From Pomphorhynchus laevis (lineage: Eukaryota; Acanthocephala; Palaeacanthocephala; Echinorhynchida; Pomphorhynchidae): 64,000 bases of DNA. Positions 33,135 to 47,400 of the stretch are shown here, one piece after another. The notes under the pieces were generated by a model that was not told the DNA's origin, did not search any database, and saw only the letters and a list, made by a program, of their open reading frames with translations. The number at the start of each line of letters is the position of its first letter. Position 1 is the stretch's first letter. The translations under genes were made by a program, and so were the position numbers. The stretch spans positions 45,674 to 109,673 of the forward strand of contig WNNJ02000948.1 of NCBI GenBank assembly GCA_012934845.2. Reading direction: 5' to 3'.

Positions 33135-33865
33135 AATTACATTAATTAAGGAACTAAATACGAAAGCTTATATTTTATGATTGCTCACCAAACGTATGAG
33201 TATTTTAATTGATGTAATTTTAAACTTAACCTTATCTTCAGAATATCAAATATAAAAATATTAATATAATTCTCTGATTAGCTTGTGGAATTTTACAATT
33301 TTCAAAATTTAACAATTAAGAATTTAAAATATCATTAAATTAGTTTGAACTTAAACGTTATTAAAGTTATGAGTATTTCTATTGAATAATTTTAAGCTGA
33401 ACTGTAAAAATTAAAATATTCTAATCTTTATATTTTCAGCAATTCGGATATTTTATAAGGAAAGATTTTTTGAAATCTCAAATTTATAATTGATCTTTAT
33501 CTTTATGTAATATCTTTAAATATAAATATTATTAAGTCTTTATAGTATAAATATTATAGAGTCTAAAGTTTAATATTATAAAGTTTAAATAACTCAGAGT
33601 ATAACTAGTCATACATTTTTTCACTAAAGTGTGTTAAATTATTTATTAAAATATCAAATATATTTGGTTTTAGCTAACCATCGCCATTTACAAGAGAAAA
33701 ACATTTAATTGATAATCAAATTAGTATGAACTTAAACTTACATTTGCTTATTAAAGTTATGAGTATTTTCATTAAGTAATTTTAAGGTGAACTGCACATT
33801 CAGGATAATATATGTCGAATATCAAATTTATTATATTCGATTTAATTATTTAATTATATTACATC
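33135..33865. other. Intergenic, no gene seen
   Basis: AT-rich. Three loosely similar repeats of the type aaagttatgagtattt...taattttaa occur near 33190, 33364 and 33754. No coding or RNA gene was recognised. Confidence 0.5.
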
Positions 33866-34484
33866 AGTCTCGACCCCCCCCAAAGGGAATAAAATGATGG
33901 GAGTTACACAGATCAGAATACTTTGCGATCTTTCTTTCCTCTGCCCAACTCGCCGCTCCACAAGGACTACTCAGGGCATGCCTCAGATTGTTCGTAGCCA
34001 GCGTATCCACGCAAGTAGAATCCCAAAGAAGGCATTTACCTTCGCGTCACGGAAAAACAGTGACACCATCTGGACGGCGACCATCTAACCTACACAGATT
34101 GGGTGGTTCCAGAATATTGGGAGCGTTCGTTGAGTTCAATGCTCTGCTGATAATTTGATTGAGTTCAGCATGACGTGGGAAGCGGCCTGCTGATCTCCTA
34201 CAGGCAATACCATGTCGGCCTGTCGCGTCTACCATTACACCGCTACGGCATCAATGATGGGTACAGACAGGAATACCTAGTCTCAGGGAAATGGCAATTC
34301 TCACCGCCTCGTCCCCTAACCGGGTTCCAGGGCATAAATTGGTAGCGCATTGAGCCAAGAACCTGACTCATGTGTTGAGACAGTATTCCATCTCGCCTTG
34401 GAGGCCTCGATCTTCCTAGGAAGATCGTAAAGTATTCTGATCTGTGTAACTCTCTTTATTTTATTCCCTTTTGGGTCGAGACAT
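33866..34484 (-). mobile_element. RT-element nuclease fragment with snap-back end
   Basis: A minus-strand piece of the C-terminal part of an RT element with a PD-(D/E)XK nuclease. Blocks in order are [85 protein letters not shown], and SWAEERKIAKYSDLC with FIPFG. This layout (GxHGLSCRRSAGR, RPDG, WD.T..DTLA, AE.RK..KY) is a widespread nuclease-bearing RT family. The first about 60 bp are an inverted copy of the last about 60 bp, which makes a fold-back. It is an old, broken fragment, related in style to the element at 15841 but of a different lineage. Confidence 0.7.
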
Positions 34485-34499
34485 ATGGGCGCTGGGTAA

Positions 34500-35405
34500 G
34501 TCTGCAAAATCTCTTTGCAGTGAAATCGGCAGAAGATTGAAAAAGTTTCAGGAGATAATCGGGCGCACTCTTATTTACCTATGAATGTGAGTTTGGCCAT
34601 CCCGAGAGGCAACGCAGCCAGTGATCTCGCGACATCTGATGGAGCAAACTGTTGCTGACGAGTAGCTGACAACTAGCACACTGAGAACAACTTATTTCAA
34701 TTTGTTTTTAACTGTTTAAACGCTATTTCTCTTCGAATGAAATAATTATGATTAAAAAAACTATTACAATGCGCACCATATCATAATGAGCATTTATTAC
34801 AATCCTTACATTTACATATTTACAATTTTCTCATTTTAACTGAATAGGTGAATGCAGTGTAACTGTGACGGTCTAAAAGTTACTGATAATATTGCAGTTC
34901 CTCCTGATGACCTCTAATGATATACATCGTATATCATTTATAAGTCAATCTAATCCTTATATGATATACATCTCTAATCCTTATATAGATATCATTCTCT
35001 AATCCTTATATGATATACTATTCTTACTATTCGCTAATTCATGCATATCTATTAAGTCACATGATTAAGACACATGAACACGTTCTCGTAGTTATAGTTC
35101 TTCGAATTATAAATGCTGTTAATTATTATCAATTAAAGTGTTAGACATAATAATCTTGCAAACCACATAATTGCTTTGAAAAATATAAATTAATATATAT
35201 AATTAAGATTATACTATCTGTTATAAATGACATTTAAAAACATAAGTTAAAATGCTCTGACCAAGAATTTATATTTCGATTTCCTAATGCAATATAAGAA
35301 TTTTAAAGAAATTTTACATTTATAAATCTGTATATCAAAATCCGTAATTACAAAATTATTATAATCTGGTTATTGTAAACTTTTGATTTGATTGTACCGT
35401 TAATT
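34500..35405. other. Intergenic, upstream of DCAF13: no gene seen
   Basis: AT-rich sequence. It includes three short direct repeats of the phrase ctaatccttatatgatata around 34940-35030. The DCAF13 promoter presumably lies here, but no motif can be singled out. Confidence 0.45.
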
Positions 35406-35413
35406 ATTTCAGA

Positions 35414-38400
35414 ATGAAAGTGAAAATCCTATCTCGCGATCCAACTGATTTTATGCGACAAACTAAATTCGATATTAATCGAGGTATTGTTATTGTTTTT
35501 AAAAAAAGTTGTTTTTTTACTTCATGTTTAAAAGTAAAATCGTTAACATCTGATTGAATCTTATCCCAGTGCGTTCTTCGTTCCTTGTAGTTTTTGCAGC
35601 AACCAAATGAATGAAAGATGTTGTTGTATTGCGTTCAATATAATACAACTCAAAATAAAAGAAAAACATTAAAAATCGAGAGCTATCAAAAAATAATCAA
35701 TTTTTAGTTTTTTTACTTCTCTTTATATCTGACTTACGATTACCGTTAAGCTTCGAAAGGTTGATGCTATATATTTTTTCAATCTGAAAGTCCAACGTTT
35801 TCTAGTTTACTTGAGCTACTTTTATTTATAGCGTACAATATGAGAAAAGAGAAATTTATTTTGAGTGGCAAATTCGTGCCAAAGTGCGCTTACAAGCCCA
35901 CTGAGTATAATAAAAAATTAAACTGATAAAGCAAATTAATCCCGCAGGCGAATTCATTGTGTTCCTTCAGTTCATTCGTTCATTTTGTTCGTTCAGTTCA
36001 ATCGTTCAGTTTGTTCGTTCGTTCCGTTCGTTCCGTTCGTTCATTTTGTTTGTTAAGTTCAATCGTTCAGTCCGTTCAGTTTCTTCGTTCAGTCATTTTG
36101 TTCAATTCGGTCGTTCAGCCAGTTCGTTCAGTTCGTTCAGTCTGCTCATTTTGTCCGTTCGTTTAGTCTGTTCGTTTAGTCCGTTCGTTCAGTCCGTTGG
36201 TCTAAGGTGGTCTACGCTGTGATCACTGGGAAACCACAAGTTTTCATAATCACTAGGGAAATGCTAGATGCATTATTACTTTCAGTCATCAATAGATTTT
36301 TGGATATCCCCAACGCTTGGCTAAATTGGCTCTAATCCAATATTAGTGCTTCTCTGCAATTCGATTAAATGTGATCGAATCACATTTGCGATCACCAAAT
36401 TCGATCAAAAGCTTTCTATATATCTGATATGCTAACTATAGATATCAATGTAACAATAGAAGTAACTGAAAAGGGAGTTGCTTAAACAGTGACGAATGTT
36501 ACTTAATTGCTTAATAATTTTAATTTATTTTCTCACTTAAACTGTGAGACATATTGTTTAATTGTTTAGGCAAGTATTCGCTCTATAAAGGTGTTTTAAT
36601 TATGCTAGACACTAAGTTAAAACAAGCAATCTTAACGACTGCGGTTTGGTGTTATAACGACTCGGTGTGAATTATCTCACTGCTGGTTGCAACGAAACAC
36701 CTATAGGCAATCTTTTTAAATTATTACAAATGATTGCAATAAATAGTTAATACGTGAATACATTAATAATTAACTCATGTATTCTTTCAGTAGTGCCAAC
36801 TATTGATTTCTGATTCACTTTACTGTCTGTTCATCAAGTTCCTCCGGCAGATTTCAATCAATCCGACGATTGTAGCTTTTTGGGGTTCTCTTCTACTTTA
36901 ATTTGAAGACTAGACATTTTCGCAAAACCTCAATGAGAAATCATCTTTGTCAATTAAAAATAATTACTTTCTTAAATTTTCATAATAACTAGATCTTATT
37001 TCTCTGGATTTGCGTTTATTATAATGTGAACAGACCTATAAAAGCTTGTCATCGCAATTGTGATAAATTATCAAGATAATAGTCAGTAATTATATTAAGC
37101 TTCTTTTTAAATGTTACGTGAACGTTTCTTTAGTTCCTCGCAATTTCGATCGCGAGCAACATCCATTTGAAGTTCAGCGGGAATATGTACGAGCGTTAAA
37201 TTCGGTCAAGCTAGAGCGGCTTTTTGCGAAACCATTCATTGGCGATCTCAGTGGACACAGAGAAGGTATTTCAGCCTTAGCCAAGCATAGGCAACGACTG
37301 TCCATTCTTTTATCCGGATCGTACGACGGACAGGTATTTGTTTCTATATTCGTTGTTTAATTTTTTAAACTCGTCTTCGAAAGTTGCATTTCCATCAGAA
37401 TTATAAATCAGAATATATAATTTCAGAATATAAATCAGAATATAAATCAGAATTATAAATCAAAATATATAAATTCAGAATTTATAAATTCTGACACAAT
37501 GCCGTTATCTTTCCTAATATTTCATCATCATACGTTTCAAGTAATGGGATAAAACCTAGTCTCTACTAGATAAGAAGGATGAAGTAAATCAACGATTGGG
37601 TGATTAACAAAAATCGCTGATGATATTTATAAAACATATTTCAATTAGTCATTGCTACCAAAATTCATTGCCAGAAAATAGCGAAGCAGTGTAAATGCCA
37701 CATTCAATTTTTATTCGATATTTAAAAGGCCATCTTGCTATTAAATATGCTTGCTACCAAGTAAGAATATTTTGCTGTCTTCGCATTTTTACTATTCAAC
37801 AAGATATCTTCTTGCTGTTAAATTTATTATTATAAATTAAATATTAGCACAATATACTTTCTATAATTAAATAAGATTTAACATACTATTTATCGCATTA
37901 CCCGAATATACTGGTGATGATGACTCATCATATATAAACTAATAATAACTAATAACTGATAATATAAATAAGGTAATTATATCCACATTATCAAACTCTC
38001 ATTATTTTGTAAATGAGTAGATATTTTAACTTGAAGTTTCTGCTAGTAATTGATTCTAATCGATATTAATTGGTTCTAAGTTCATATCAATAAATAATAT
38101 TTCTATTTTTATTAAGTTTAACTCAGAATTGTAGATTAATTTTAAAGTTGTGTTTTTCGGAATTATATTTTTTCAAATAATAAATTTCAAATAATTCGAA
38201 TCGCTTATTAAACAATTCGAATCGCTTATAGAGCAGTTCGAATCATCAATCTGTTAAAGTATAAAACTCTTAAAATATTGATTATGTTATTGTTGAAAAA
38301 TTATTTTATTACAACTTTGTTTAGGTGCATATCTGGGATGTGATGAGTCGCCGAAGTTTGGGGTGTGTAACCGCTCATGATGGTATTGTGCGATCAATTG

Positions 38401-41400
38401 TTGCAGTATCTACCGACGATGAGACTAACCAAGCATTTTTATCTTGTGGCGCAGATAACACAATAAAGGAATGGCACATTCAACTTCAAGATCAATTTAC
38501 AACAGAGCTTATTTCAAATAAATGCGTCCCAATATTTACCGTTACGTCTAAAGTAAATAGTCACATATCATAACTGTTGTGATTTTGATTTTGTATAGCA
38601 TTCGTTAACAGGAATGGATCAACATTGGTCTGATTGTAACAAATTTATCACGTGCGGTGAAAAAATCGAATTACGTGAACGAGGACGATATGAGCCTTTG
38701 CTATCCTATAAAACTGGAGGTGATAGCCATCTTTGTCTGAAGTTTAATCCAATTGAGGTTAGTATTATCTTAATAATACTTCGGTGATACTAACATTGAT
38801 TTTGGCTCATTAGATAGTGATTTATAACGGCAATATCTGAAAACTTTAATTCAAACTAATTAAATTAATGTAAAAAATTAAAATTAGATATTTTTAAAAT
38901 TAAAATTAGATACTAAAATCAATAAAACCTCAAATTAAAAAACAAAGTATAAATTAATAACAAATAACTAATTTGATATTTTTAAATTTAAAGCTTCTCT
39001 ATCATTTGGCATATTTATAATGAAGAATATAATTTAATCTTATAGGAGATTAAATTATAGAAGATTAAATATTTTATATTAAAATATAATATATTTTAGT
39101 CTTTTAGAATTGTAATTTTTTATTAACCGTTAGTAACGACAATAACTGTTTTATCATTTTTTGCAAATATCAATTTCATATCGTTACATAATTAAATAAT
39201 TATATAATAATTATTCATAATAATTATTTATATAATTACATATGAAAGGGAGTAATAATTTCCTTTATAATAAGGGAATAATTAAAGAAGTAATGAGTTT
39301 ATTTTGGTCAGTAAAAGTATTCATTGAAGGAATAAAACTATTTACGCTTTTGCTTCACTTAACAGTTCAAATTCAATTTTTTATTGAACAGGAAGGTGAA
39401 ATATATTTGTTTATTCAACAAATATGTAGCTAAAATTTCATTTCGTTAAAATATTTGAATGAAATAACAAAACATGTTAGAATAAAAGTTGCAATTAACA
39501 TTCCGCACACCTGCAAACTTTTTATCTAACTAGGGTAAAAAGCTCTGTTTGATGAAGTAAAACACTTTTTTCGACGTTTAATGAAACTTTAAATTAAAAC
39601 ATACTTTTCTTATTGAAAATATTGTACACAGGTTTTCTGTACAAACTAGTTGTCTGTTCTTACAAACAGCTAGTTTGAAATGAATAGCTTGACTATAGTA
39701 ATTAATCTCAAAATATGTTGGTTTTCAAATTGAATGTATAACTTTTGCTATCAACGCTGATTTAAATTTCAATGATAAAAAGGACTGCACAGATATATCA
39801 ACTTAAAATCAGGAAACAAACTTTAATAGTAATCATTAGAAAAAATAGGTATGTTTTCAAATTGAAGGTAGCACCTTCCTCTACCAACGTTGATTTAATT
39901 TAAGATCATAAAACTTATAACTTAACTGATCACCTATCACTTATATTGAGTTATACTAGTTTTTTGTTCCTGTAAACATCTAGTATAATATTTATATATT
40001 AAAATCTGCTTTATTATGGGCCATAGTAATAGTTTTTTTATAAAATAACTCTATCGGGTAACGCATGATAGGTAATCATATATAATTAATATTGCTACGC
40101 AATATATATCCAATTCAGTAAAACACTCATCAATAAAGATCGTAATCTTTTACAATATAAACTTAATAATAAGGCTAGCATTATAGGATCATTTTTGCAT
40201 CTTGTTCCTCAAATATTACAATCAAACACTTTATGAATTTGTTATGGATTTAAAACCTTAAAGGACCTTTCGACGTATAAATTATGCTTATATCTAGCAT
40301 CAGGTTCAGAGTAGATACTTGTTCGCTAACACATGCCTGTATCTTGTATTAGTAATTGTAAAAAGCTCTTATTTCAACATTATCTTATTTCCAATACAAG
40401 TGCTAACAAATGCTATCCATCAGTAATTGATTAATCTTGTCTATATCATTCATTTAATATAACATAATATTGTTAGCAACAATATTAACATAATATTGTA
40501 AGCCACAATATTAACATAATATTGTTAGCCATAATATTAACATAATATTGTTAGCCACAATATTATTTGTAAAATAAGCCTGATTTATAACACGTTACAG
40601 CTAATCATTTTCATATGAAAGAATGGAAGCAAAATAAATTATGTTACTTTTATATTATTATAAAAAAATGTTTCCAAAGGCTGTTTTATTATTAACTTTC
40701 TAAAATCTGAAACAGTTTCGCTATGTTTTAAGTTTTTTATGTTTTAAAAATAAAGAACGTAACTAAATTTACAGCAAAAAATAAAACATATTTTGAGGGA
40801 AAATATATCATTTCAAATTTCTTTGAAAATCTTTAATAAAATATATTATTTCAAATATCTAACAAAATTTATCATTCTAAATCAATATAAGTTTTGTAAT
40901 ATACCAAGGAATTATACTCTATGATAAAATATGATCATCTACTGTAATTAATTATAACACAGTTTATATTATTTAGTATTCAAAAAAATTTCCACTAAAG
41001 AAATTTTATTTATTTTTAATGATATTTTGCTGATTTTTTGTTTGATTTTATTTTTATAGTAATCTAAAAGGAAGATCCATAGTGAAGGAACGTAGACGTT
41101 GTATACAACAAACCAGTATCTTGTTTATTCGATTACATGAGCAATGTGCAATTACTGCATTACTGCTGAAATCTTATCTGTCATCATGTCCTTGCCAAAC
41201 AAAACCTCACCTACCGATCCCCTGCCTACTCACATATTAAAATCTATATGCTCATCGATATCCCCATTTCTCACAACCTTGTTTAACTCGTCCATCCGCA
41301 GTCGTATCTTCCCTTCAACCTACACCCATACTTATATCCATATGCTCATCAATATCCCGTTTCCTCACCTGGTTGTTTAATTCGTCCATCCGCAGCCATA

Positions 41401-44400
41401 TATTTCCTACACACTAGAAATTCGCAATCGTTCGTCCGCTCCTTAAGAAACAATGGCTAGACCCCTGACTTCCTTCTAGCTATCGCCCCATTTCACTACT
41501 TCCTACTCTTTCTAAGCTCTTAGAGCGCATTATCTTAATACAGATCAACGTTTATCTCGCTTCATCCAATCTGTACCCTCCTTTCCAATCCGATTTCCGC
41601 TCTAATTACTCAACAGAAATCACCTGCATGAAAGTTTACAATGACATACTCATTAATCGTGACAAAACCCAATATAGTGTTCACATCTCCCTCGACATCT
41701 TATCCGCTTTCGACATCGTCGACCACTCCATCCTCCTATCAATTAAAATATTTAAATGATTTTTCAATAATATGTTTGACACATATCGGAAATCAAAAAA
41801 CATCAAATAAAATAAAATTTATAAAATAAAATAATATTCATTAAAACGGAAGGTGCTAGGGGTCATTGTTAAATTTTCAAAATCGAAATGGCAAGACGAC
41901 CCTCATGAGATAGAAAATTTATTAAATTTTCGATTTTAGTTTGGAATCATCATTCTTTAACATCATTCAGCTTAAACATTCTTGATTACTAACTACTTAC
42001 AATTTCTGATGATGATTCCAAACTAGAATCGGAAATTTAATAAATTTTCCACCTCATGCGGGGTGTCTTGCCATTTCGATTTAGAAAAAATAATATTCAT
42101 TTTGTTATAAAAAATAATTTTGATAGTAACAAAGAATAGAATGTAAAATGGTAATGTTGATGAAATTAAAGCATGCCTATTGAAGATAAGGGAGATGAGT
42201 GAAATGTGGAAAGGCGTCTGGGGAAATGTTGAGTAGTATATTGAAGATGGATGATAGAATTGTGAGTTGGATAAGATGTTGAGGAAATTGATTTATTGTG
42301 TAGGAGGAGCCATAATGCAGGAATGTAGACGTTGTTTGAAGAGTGGAAGCGTTGAGGAAGACATGTTTGACTATTTTACTATTTCATAAATTACCAAATA
42401 TTATTAACAGCATTATCAACATTATCAACACGGTCACTGTCATGGTCACTGTTTGTGTTTCGAAAACACAAACCAGTATTTTGTTTATTTGATTGCATGA
42501 TCAATGTGCAATTATTTGAACCACATCAGAAAAGCAGCAAAAGATTAATTCTTTCCAAAATTGATACAAGTCGACTTGAGTGTGCCTATAAGATACTTGC
42601 ATCGAGGCAATTGAGTGAAAGCAAATAGGTCACTGTTTTAAAAAAAATAATTTTTGTAAAAAAGACAAAGTTAAAGAACTGTATTTAAAGCTACTGTTAT
42701 TTAACTTTATCATATAGATTTCACTTTTCCAGTCGACCACCTTAATCCGACTACTTAAAGTGGTCAGTTCACATCTTCATTGTGTTTCTTCTAACTGATT
42801 GGCCTTCACGGAATTTTGGCCATGGTACTGGTGATATTGAATATTACAACCAAGCTGCCATGTTAAATAACTTAGCATTTCAAAGGCTATTTTGTCTGAT
42901 AAGTAAGATGACTCGCTCATCTCGTTGTTTTTATTTACGTTTTGGAAACTCTTCGCCATGATATTGCAGTTATTTCGTCCTCTGACGATCTGCTTATAAT
43001 CTCGGATAAGAGAGCTCTTAAGTTTATTTTTATACAAATTTTTAATGGTTTTAACACTTAGGCTTTTTCGACTGACATGCTAGTAAGGTGACTCTCTCAG
43101 TCCTTTTCATTTTCTTCTTAAAAATCCTTCCTAAAATTTTCGCTATCTTGCTAAACTTTGTCGCTAATACCTCTCCATTCTGCTTTTTTTAATCCCTCTG
43201 TCCTGCCTTTGCGCTTACAATCTGCTAAGAGTGAATATAGATAAGTCAGAGGTTCTAATGCTCCGTCGACGGGATCCACTCGGTTTTAATTGTCGCTTTT
43301 TCTAAACGATGAAACGCTTGAATTTCCAACATCTTTGCTATTATTTTGTTTTGGCAGTGGTCGTTCATTAAACTATTTCGATACAGTCTTTAAAACTTAC
43401 TATAACGGAGATGTTCATGTCTCATATTGATTAGCAACGAATCGAGCAATCCTTGATTGATCCATATTTTTTATGTCTGCATACTTGAAAGGAAATTTGA
43501 ATTCCAGTATAATTAAATTTTTGCAAATTTTTACAATCTATCAGCAAAACGAAAAGCATTATATTTTGACAGTTTATCTATTATCTAATTAAAATGAAAT
43601 TTAGTAGCATAATATCATAATATCAAACTGTAGTACATATTAATATCTAATATTTATTAAATATTAGATATAATATCAATATATAATGTATGGATTAAAG
43701 ATTAGATTATTGGATTTTAATTCTATATAAACCACACCCGCATGGATCTGTGGACGCGTGGACTATGTATTGCTTTCGTTCACTCATGTATTTGCCATTT
43801 GTCATTATGTATTTATTAATATAAAATACAAATAAATCTCGAATTCCTTTATAAATACCTAAATAATTTCACTTAAAATTTTTTTATATAAAATAATTTT
43901 TTTTTCAATTAAAATGATCCATTATCGATAAATAATTATTGCAGCTGGATCAAGGAGAAGAGGAAAATTTTATTTGACATTGCGTTAACTTCTGTTGGTA
44001 TCTTCAGAAAATTAGCTATTTCATTGCTTTCTTGTTAATATCGATAATTAATTAAGAGATAAATTGGAATTGAGGCACAGCTGGAAGAGTGGATTAAGTA
44101 TTTGTTATGAAAACGCATAGATCAATGATAAAAAATCACAGTGTGAGAATGTAAACTGAATGGTAGCTAAAATGATTTTTATTTTATAAAAATCAAAATA
44201 CATTAATTAAATTTCTTCAAATTTAAAAAGTTTTGTATTTTTATAAAAATGGTTAAAATATTTAACCATTTGAAAATATTGGCAATTGCTTTGTCATCAA
44301 ATGTGAGCTCACAGGTTTCCACTTGTAATCGGTCCAAGAACAATTCCCTTTGAATTTTTTATAAAATTTGTCTCTTTTCTTAATCATTTGTTTAATCTAC

Positions 44401-47400
44401 GAGTCAAACCAAATGGGAGGTTTGTGGGATGTGCGCTGACGTTTAAAAGGGGAGAAGTAATTTAGAGCATTGATCAAGGTATATTAGAAATTTTCCGAGC
44501 ACTGATCTATGCCAATTACATATGGATTAGGACATTTAATGTTTCGAATAGCTTGCGTCATACTTGCGAAATTCGTTTTGAAAGGATTCAATTCGGGTTT
44601 TGCCGAGTGGGCTGTTTTAAAGAGACTAACAGAAAGCGCCAGCCTAATGACACAATGATCACTGTAGCCAATAAGGGGTGAGAGAGATTTCATCAATTAT
44701 GGGTTCCCCTCGTGATAAGCAGAGGTCTAAAATGGCAGATGATTGCTTCCTCCTAAAATATTTAAATATTTTATTCTAAATCCGCTATTAGTTTAATCAG
44801 AGTCTCGGATTTTGTTTGGTTGTCTCAATTTAATTTCACTTCAATACAAATTGTTGATCCCTCCACTATTTGTGCAGCATTCTTATTTTTATATCTTTAT
44901 AAATTATTACAAGATATTCAATTGTTGAAATGTTATGACCATCCTCTGAAACAAATTCTTTGCTATGATCTATGGTAGAATGCCGTAAATCATAACCCTC
45001 TATCTTATCACTGCCAATATAGCTCTTTTATTCGACATCCGATTCTATAAAAGATCGAAAATTAACGAATTTTTTATATATTGCTGTAAATTCATTCAAA
45101 CATTGCTAATACCTATTTTAAACATTGTAAAATAGAAGCAAAATAAGATAAAAGAAGTTTATTTCACCACATTTCTTCCAGACCAAATTTTAAAATTGCT
45201 GATTTTTTACGAAATAATTATTGGAGCTTGACAAAGAAAAGATGATTTTTTTGATATTTCGCTAACTTCTAATAGCATCTTCAGAAAATTACTAGTGATT
45301 TTTTACTATTGAAGTGCTAAGATAATTTATAATAGATATTGCAAACTATAAACATATTTCTAGGTCCAGGTTGCAATGGACAATTTAAAAGCGTAACAAA
45401 CACTATGATATTTAATGTGGGGCAAATTTAAAGTTACATTTTTTACATTCAATTGTTGAAATGTTATGACCATCCTCTGAAACAAATTCTTTGCTATGAT
45501 CTATGGTAGAATGCCGTAAATCATAACCCTCTATCTTATCACTGCCAATATAGCTCTTTTATTCGACATCCGATTCTATAAAAGATCGAAAATTAACGAA
45601 TTTTTTATATATTGCTGTAAATTCATTCAAACATTGCTAATACCTATTTTAAACATTGTAAAATAGAAGCAAAATAAGATAAAAGAAGTTTATTTCACCA
45701 CATTTCTTCCAGACCAAATTTTAAAATTGCTAATTTTTTACGAAATAATTATTGGAGCTTGACAAAGAAAAAATGATTTTTTTGATATTTCGCAAAAGAA
45801 ATGCGATAAAATTATTTTTAATTATAGTAGAAGCAAAATAGTTTATTCCTTTTGAGGAAATTTTTATTTGATATTTAGCTAACGTCTGTTAACAAAATTA
45901 ATCTGTTCAGTAAATTGATCTGTAATTAATCTGTAATTTTCTTAAGATGCTAACAGAAGTTAGCGAAATATCAATTATAATTATAATATTTTATTTTATT
46001 ATATTTTTTATTAATATAAAACTTCAGAATATAATTTTTTGTTATTTTAATGATACGTAGACCAACTTTGCAATTGCCAGTGCATCTGATAGATCTATTA
46101 TAATCATAGATTTTCGACAAGCAGTCCCTGTGAAGAAAGTAAGTTCATTAAAAGCTGTCATTAAAAGTTATCTGATTAATTGTATAGTTTACCTTAGAAA
46201 TGTGTTCGAGCGGACTTTGCTGGAATCCGATGGAGGCCTATATATTCACTGCCGCAAACGACAATCACAAGTAATTAATCTGTAAATTTGTCAATTTGAC
46301 TTCTTGATTAAATGGCTGTAGACTATTTTAAACAAATTTTTTGGGGGTATCTGATATGCCATTAAGAGTTATCATTGTACAAAATTCAAATTAATGTTCT
46401 ATGTTAAAAGTTGAACAGTTAAGTCGACATTCTAATTGATTTTATCGCAAAATAAAGTGGTGCACTAATAATGTGTTGCTTTTAATGACGTATCACCTTA
46501 ACTATTGGTTAAAGCGTATATAGGCTTAAGGAAATACGTTTATCGATTAAGAAAGTAAACGTTTTATTATATTGCTTATAAGAATTTAGCATTATAATTA
46601 TATTCGTTAATTTGTCAAATTTTAGTCTATACACTTTCGACATGCGAAAGTTAAACCGAGCAACGAATATGCATATTGGTCATGTTTCAGCAGCTATGGA
46701 TGTTGATTATTCTCCCACAGGTAGGGAGTTTGTCAGTGCCGGCTATGATAGAACGATACGAATATTCCCCACTTCTTCTAGTCAGAGCAGGTGATTTACG
46801 TTAACATCAATTAAATTTTAATTCCTTTTTCATAGAGATGTGTACTACACCAAACGAATGCAGAGGGTTCTCAAAGTTCAGTGGAGTCTAGATAGTAACT
46901 ATATATTTTCAGGGTCGGATGAAACCGATATTCGAATATGGAAGGCCAATTCAAGCAGCAAATTAGGATATGTGAGTACATTGTTTTCCGTGATTATAGC
47001 CCTTTAATACTAAAATTTCCCGAATCTGATACTAGCGACATGAACTACAATAACTATCGTATATATTATACAATATATATACAATATAACAAATGAATTT
47101 ACATTTGTTATAATGTAAAATAAAATAAATAAAATAAAAATAAAATATAAATTTAAATGTAATAGATATAATATGGATATTGTACACTTTGATCAAACTT
47201 TTTCATATTTTTTGTATCACAGAAAATGTAAGTAAAAAATTCTACTTTTTTATAACACACATTTATTTTATTGCAAAACACATTTAGACTAAATTAACTA
47301 AATTAAGTAAATTAACTGGTATTATCAATCATAAAAATCAAGAAAGTTTCAACAATTGCATATAAAATTAATTGTTTTTATCGTTATTAATTGTTATTAA

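Larger units (their letters stand above)
37360..42635. repeat. Inverted duplication, arm B (in DCAF13 introns 2-4)
   Basis: The counterpart of 3085-5062, 8953-9440 and 13750-15825. It contains DCAF13 exons 3 and 4, so it is the original-context copy. It carries no full LINE insertion. Between 39910 and 40115 it has about 200 bp absent from arm A. It includes an L2/CR1-type LINE fragment (41144-41750, plus strand here) and a fold-back element (41844-42089). The arms are about 21 kb apart. Confidence 0.88.

Noticed and set aside
35957-36222. Ser/Val/Arg-rich open frames
   Set aside because: Degenerate microsatellite in a DCAF13 intron.
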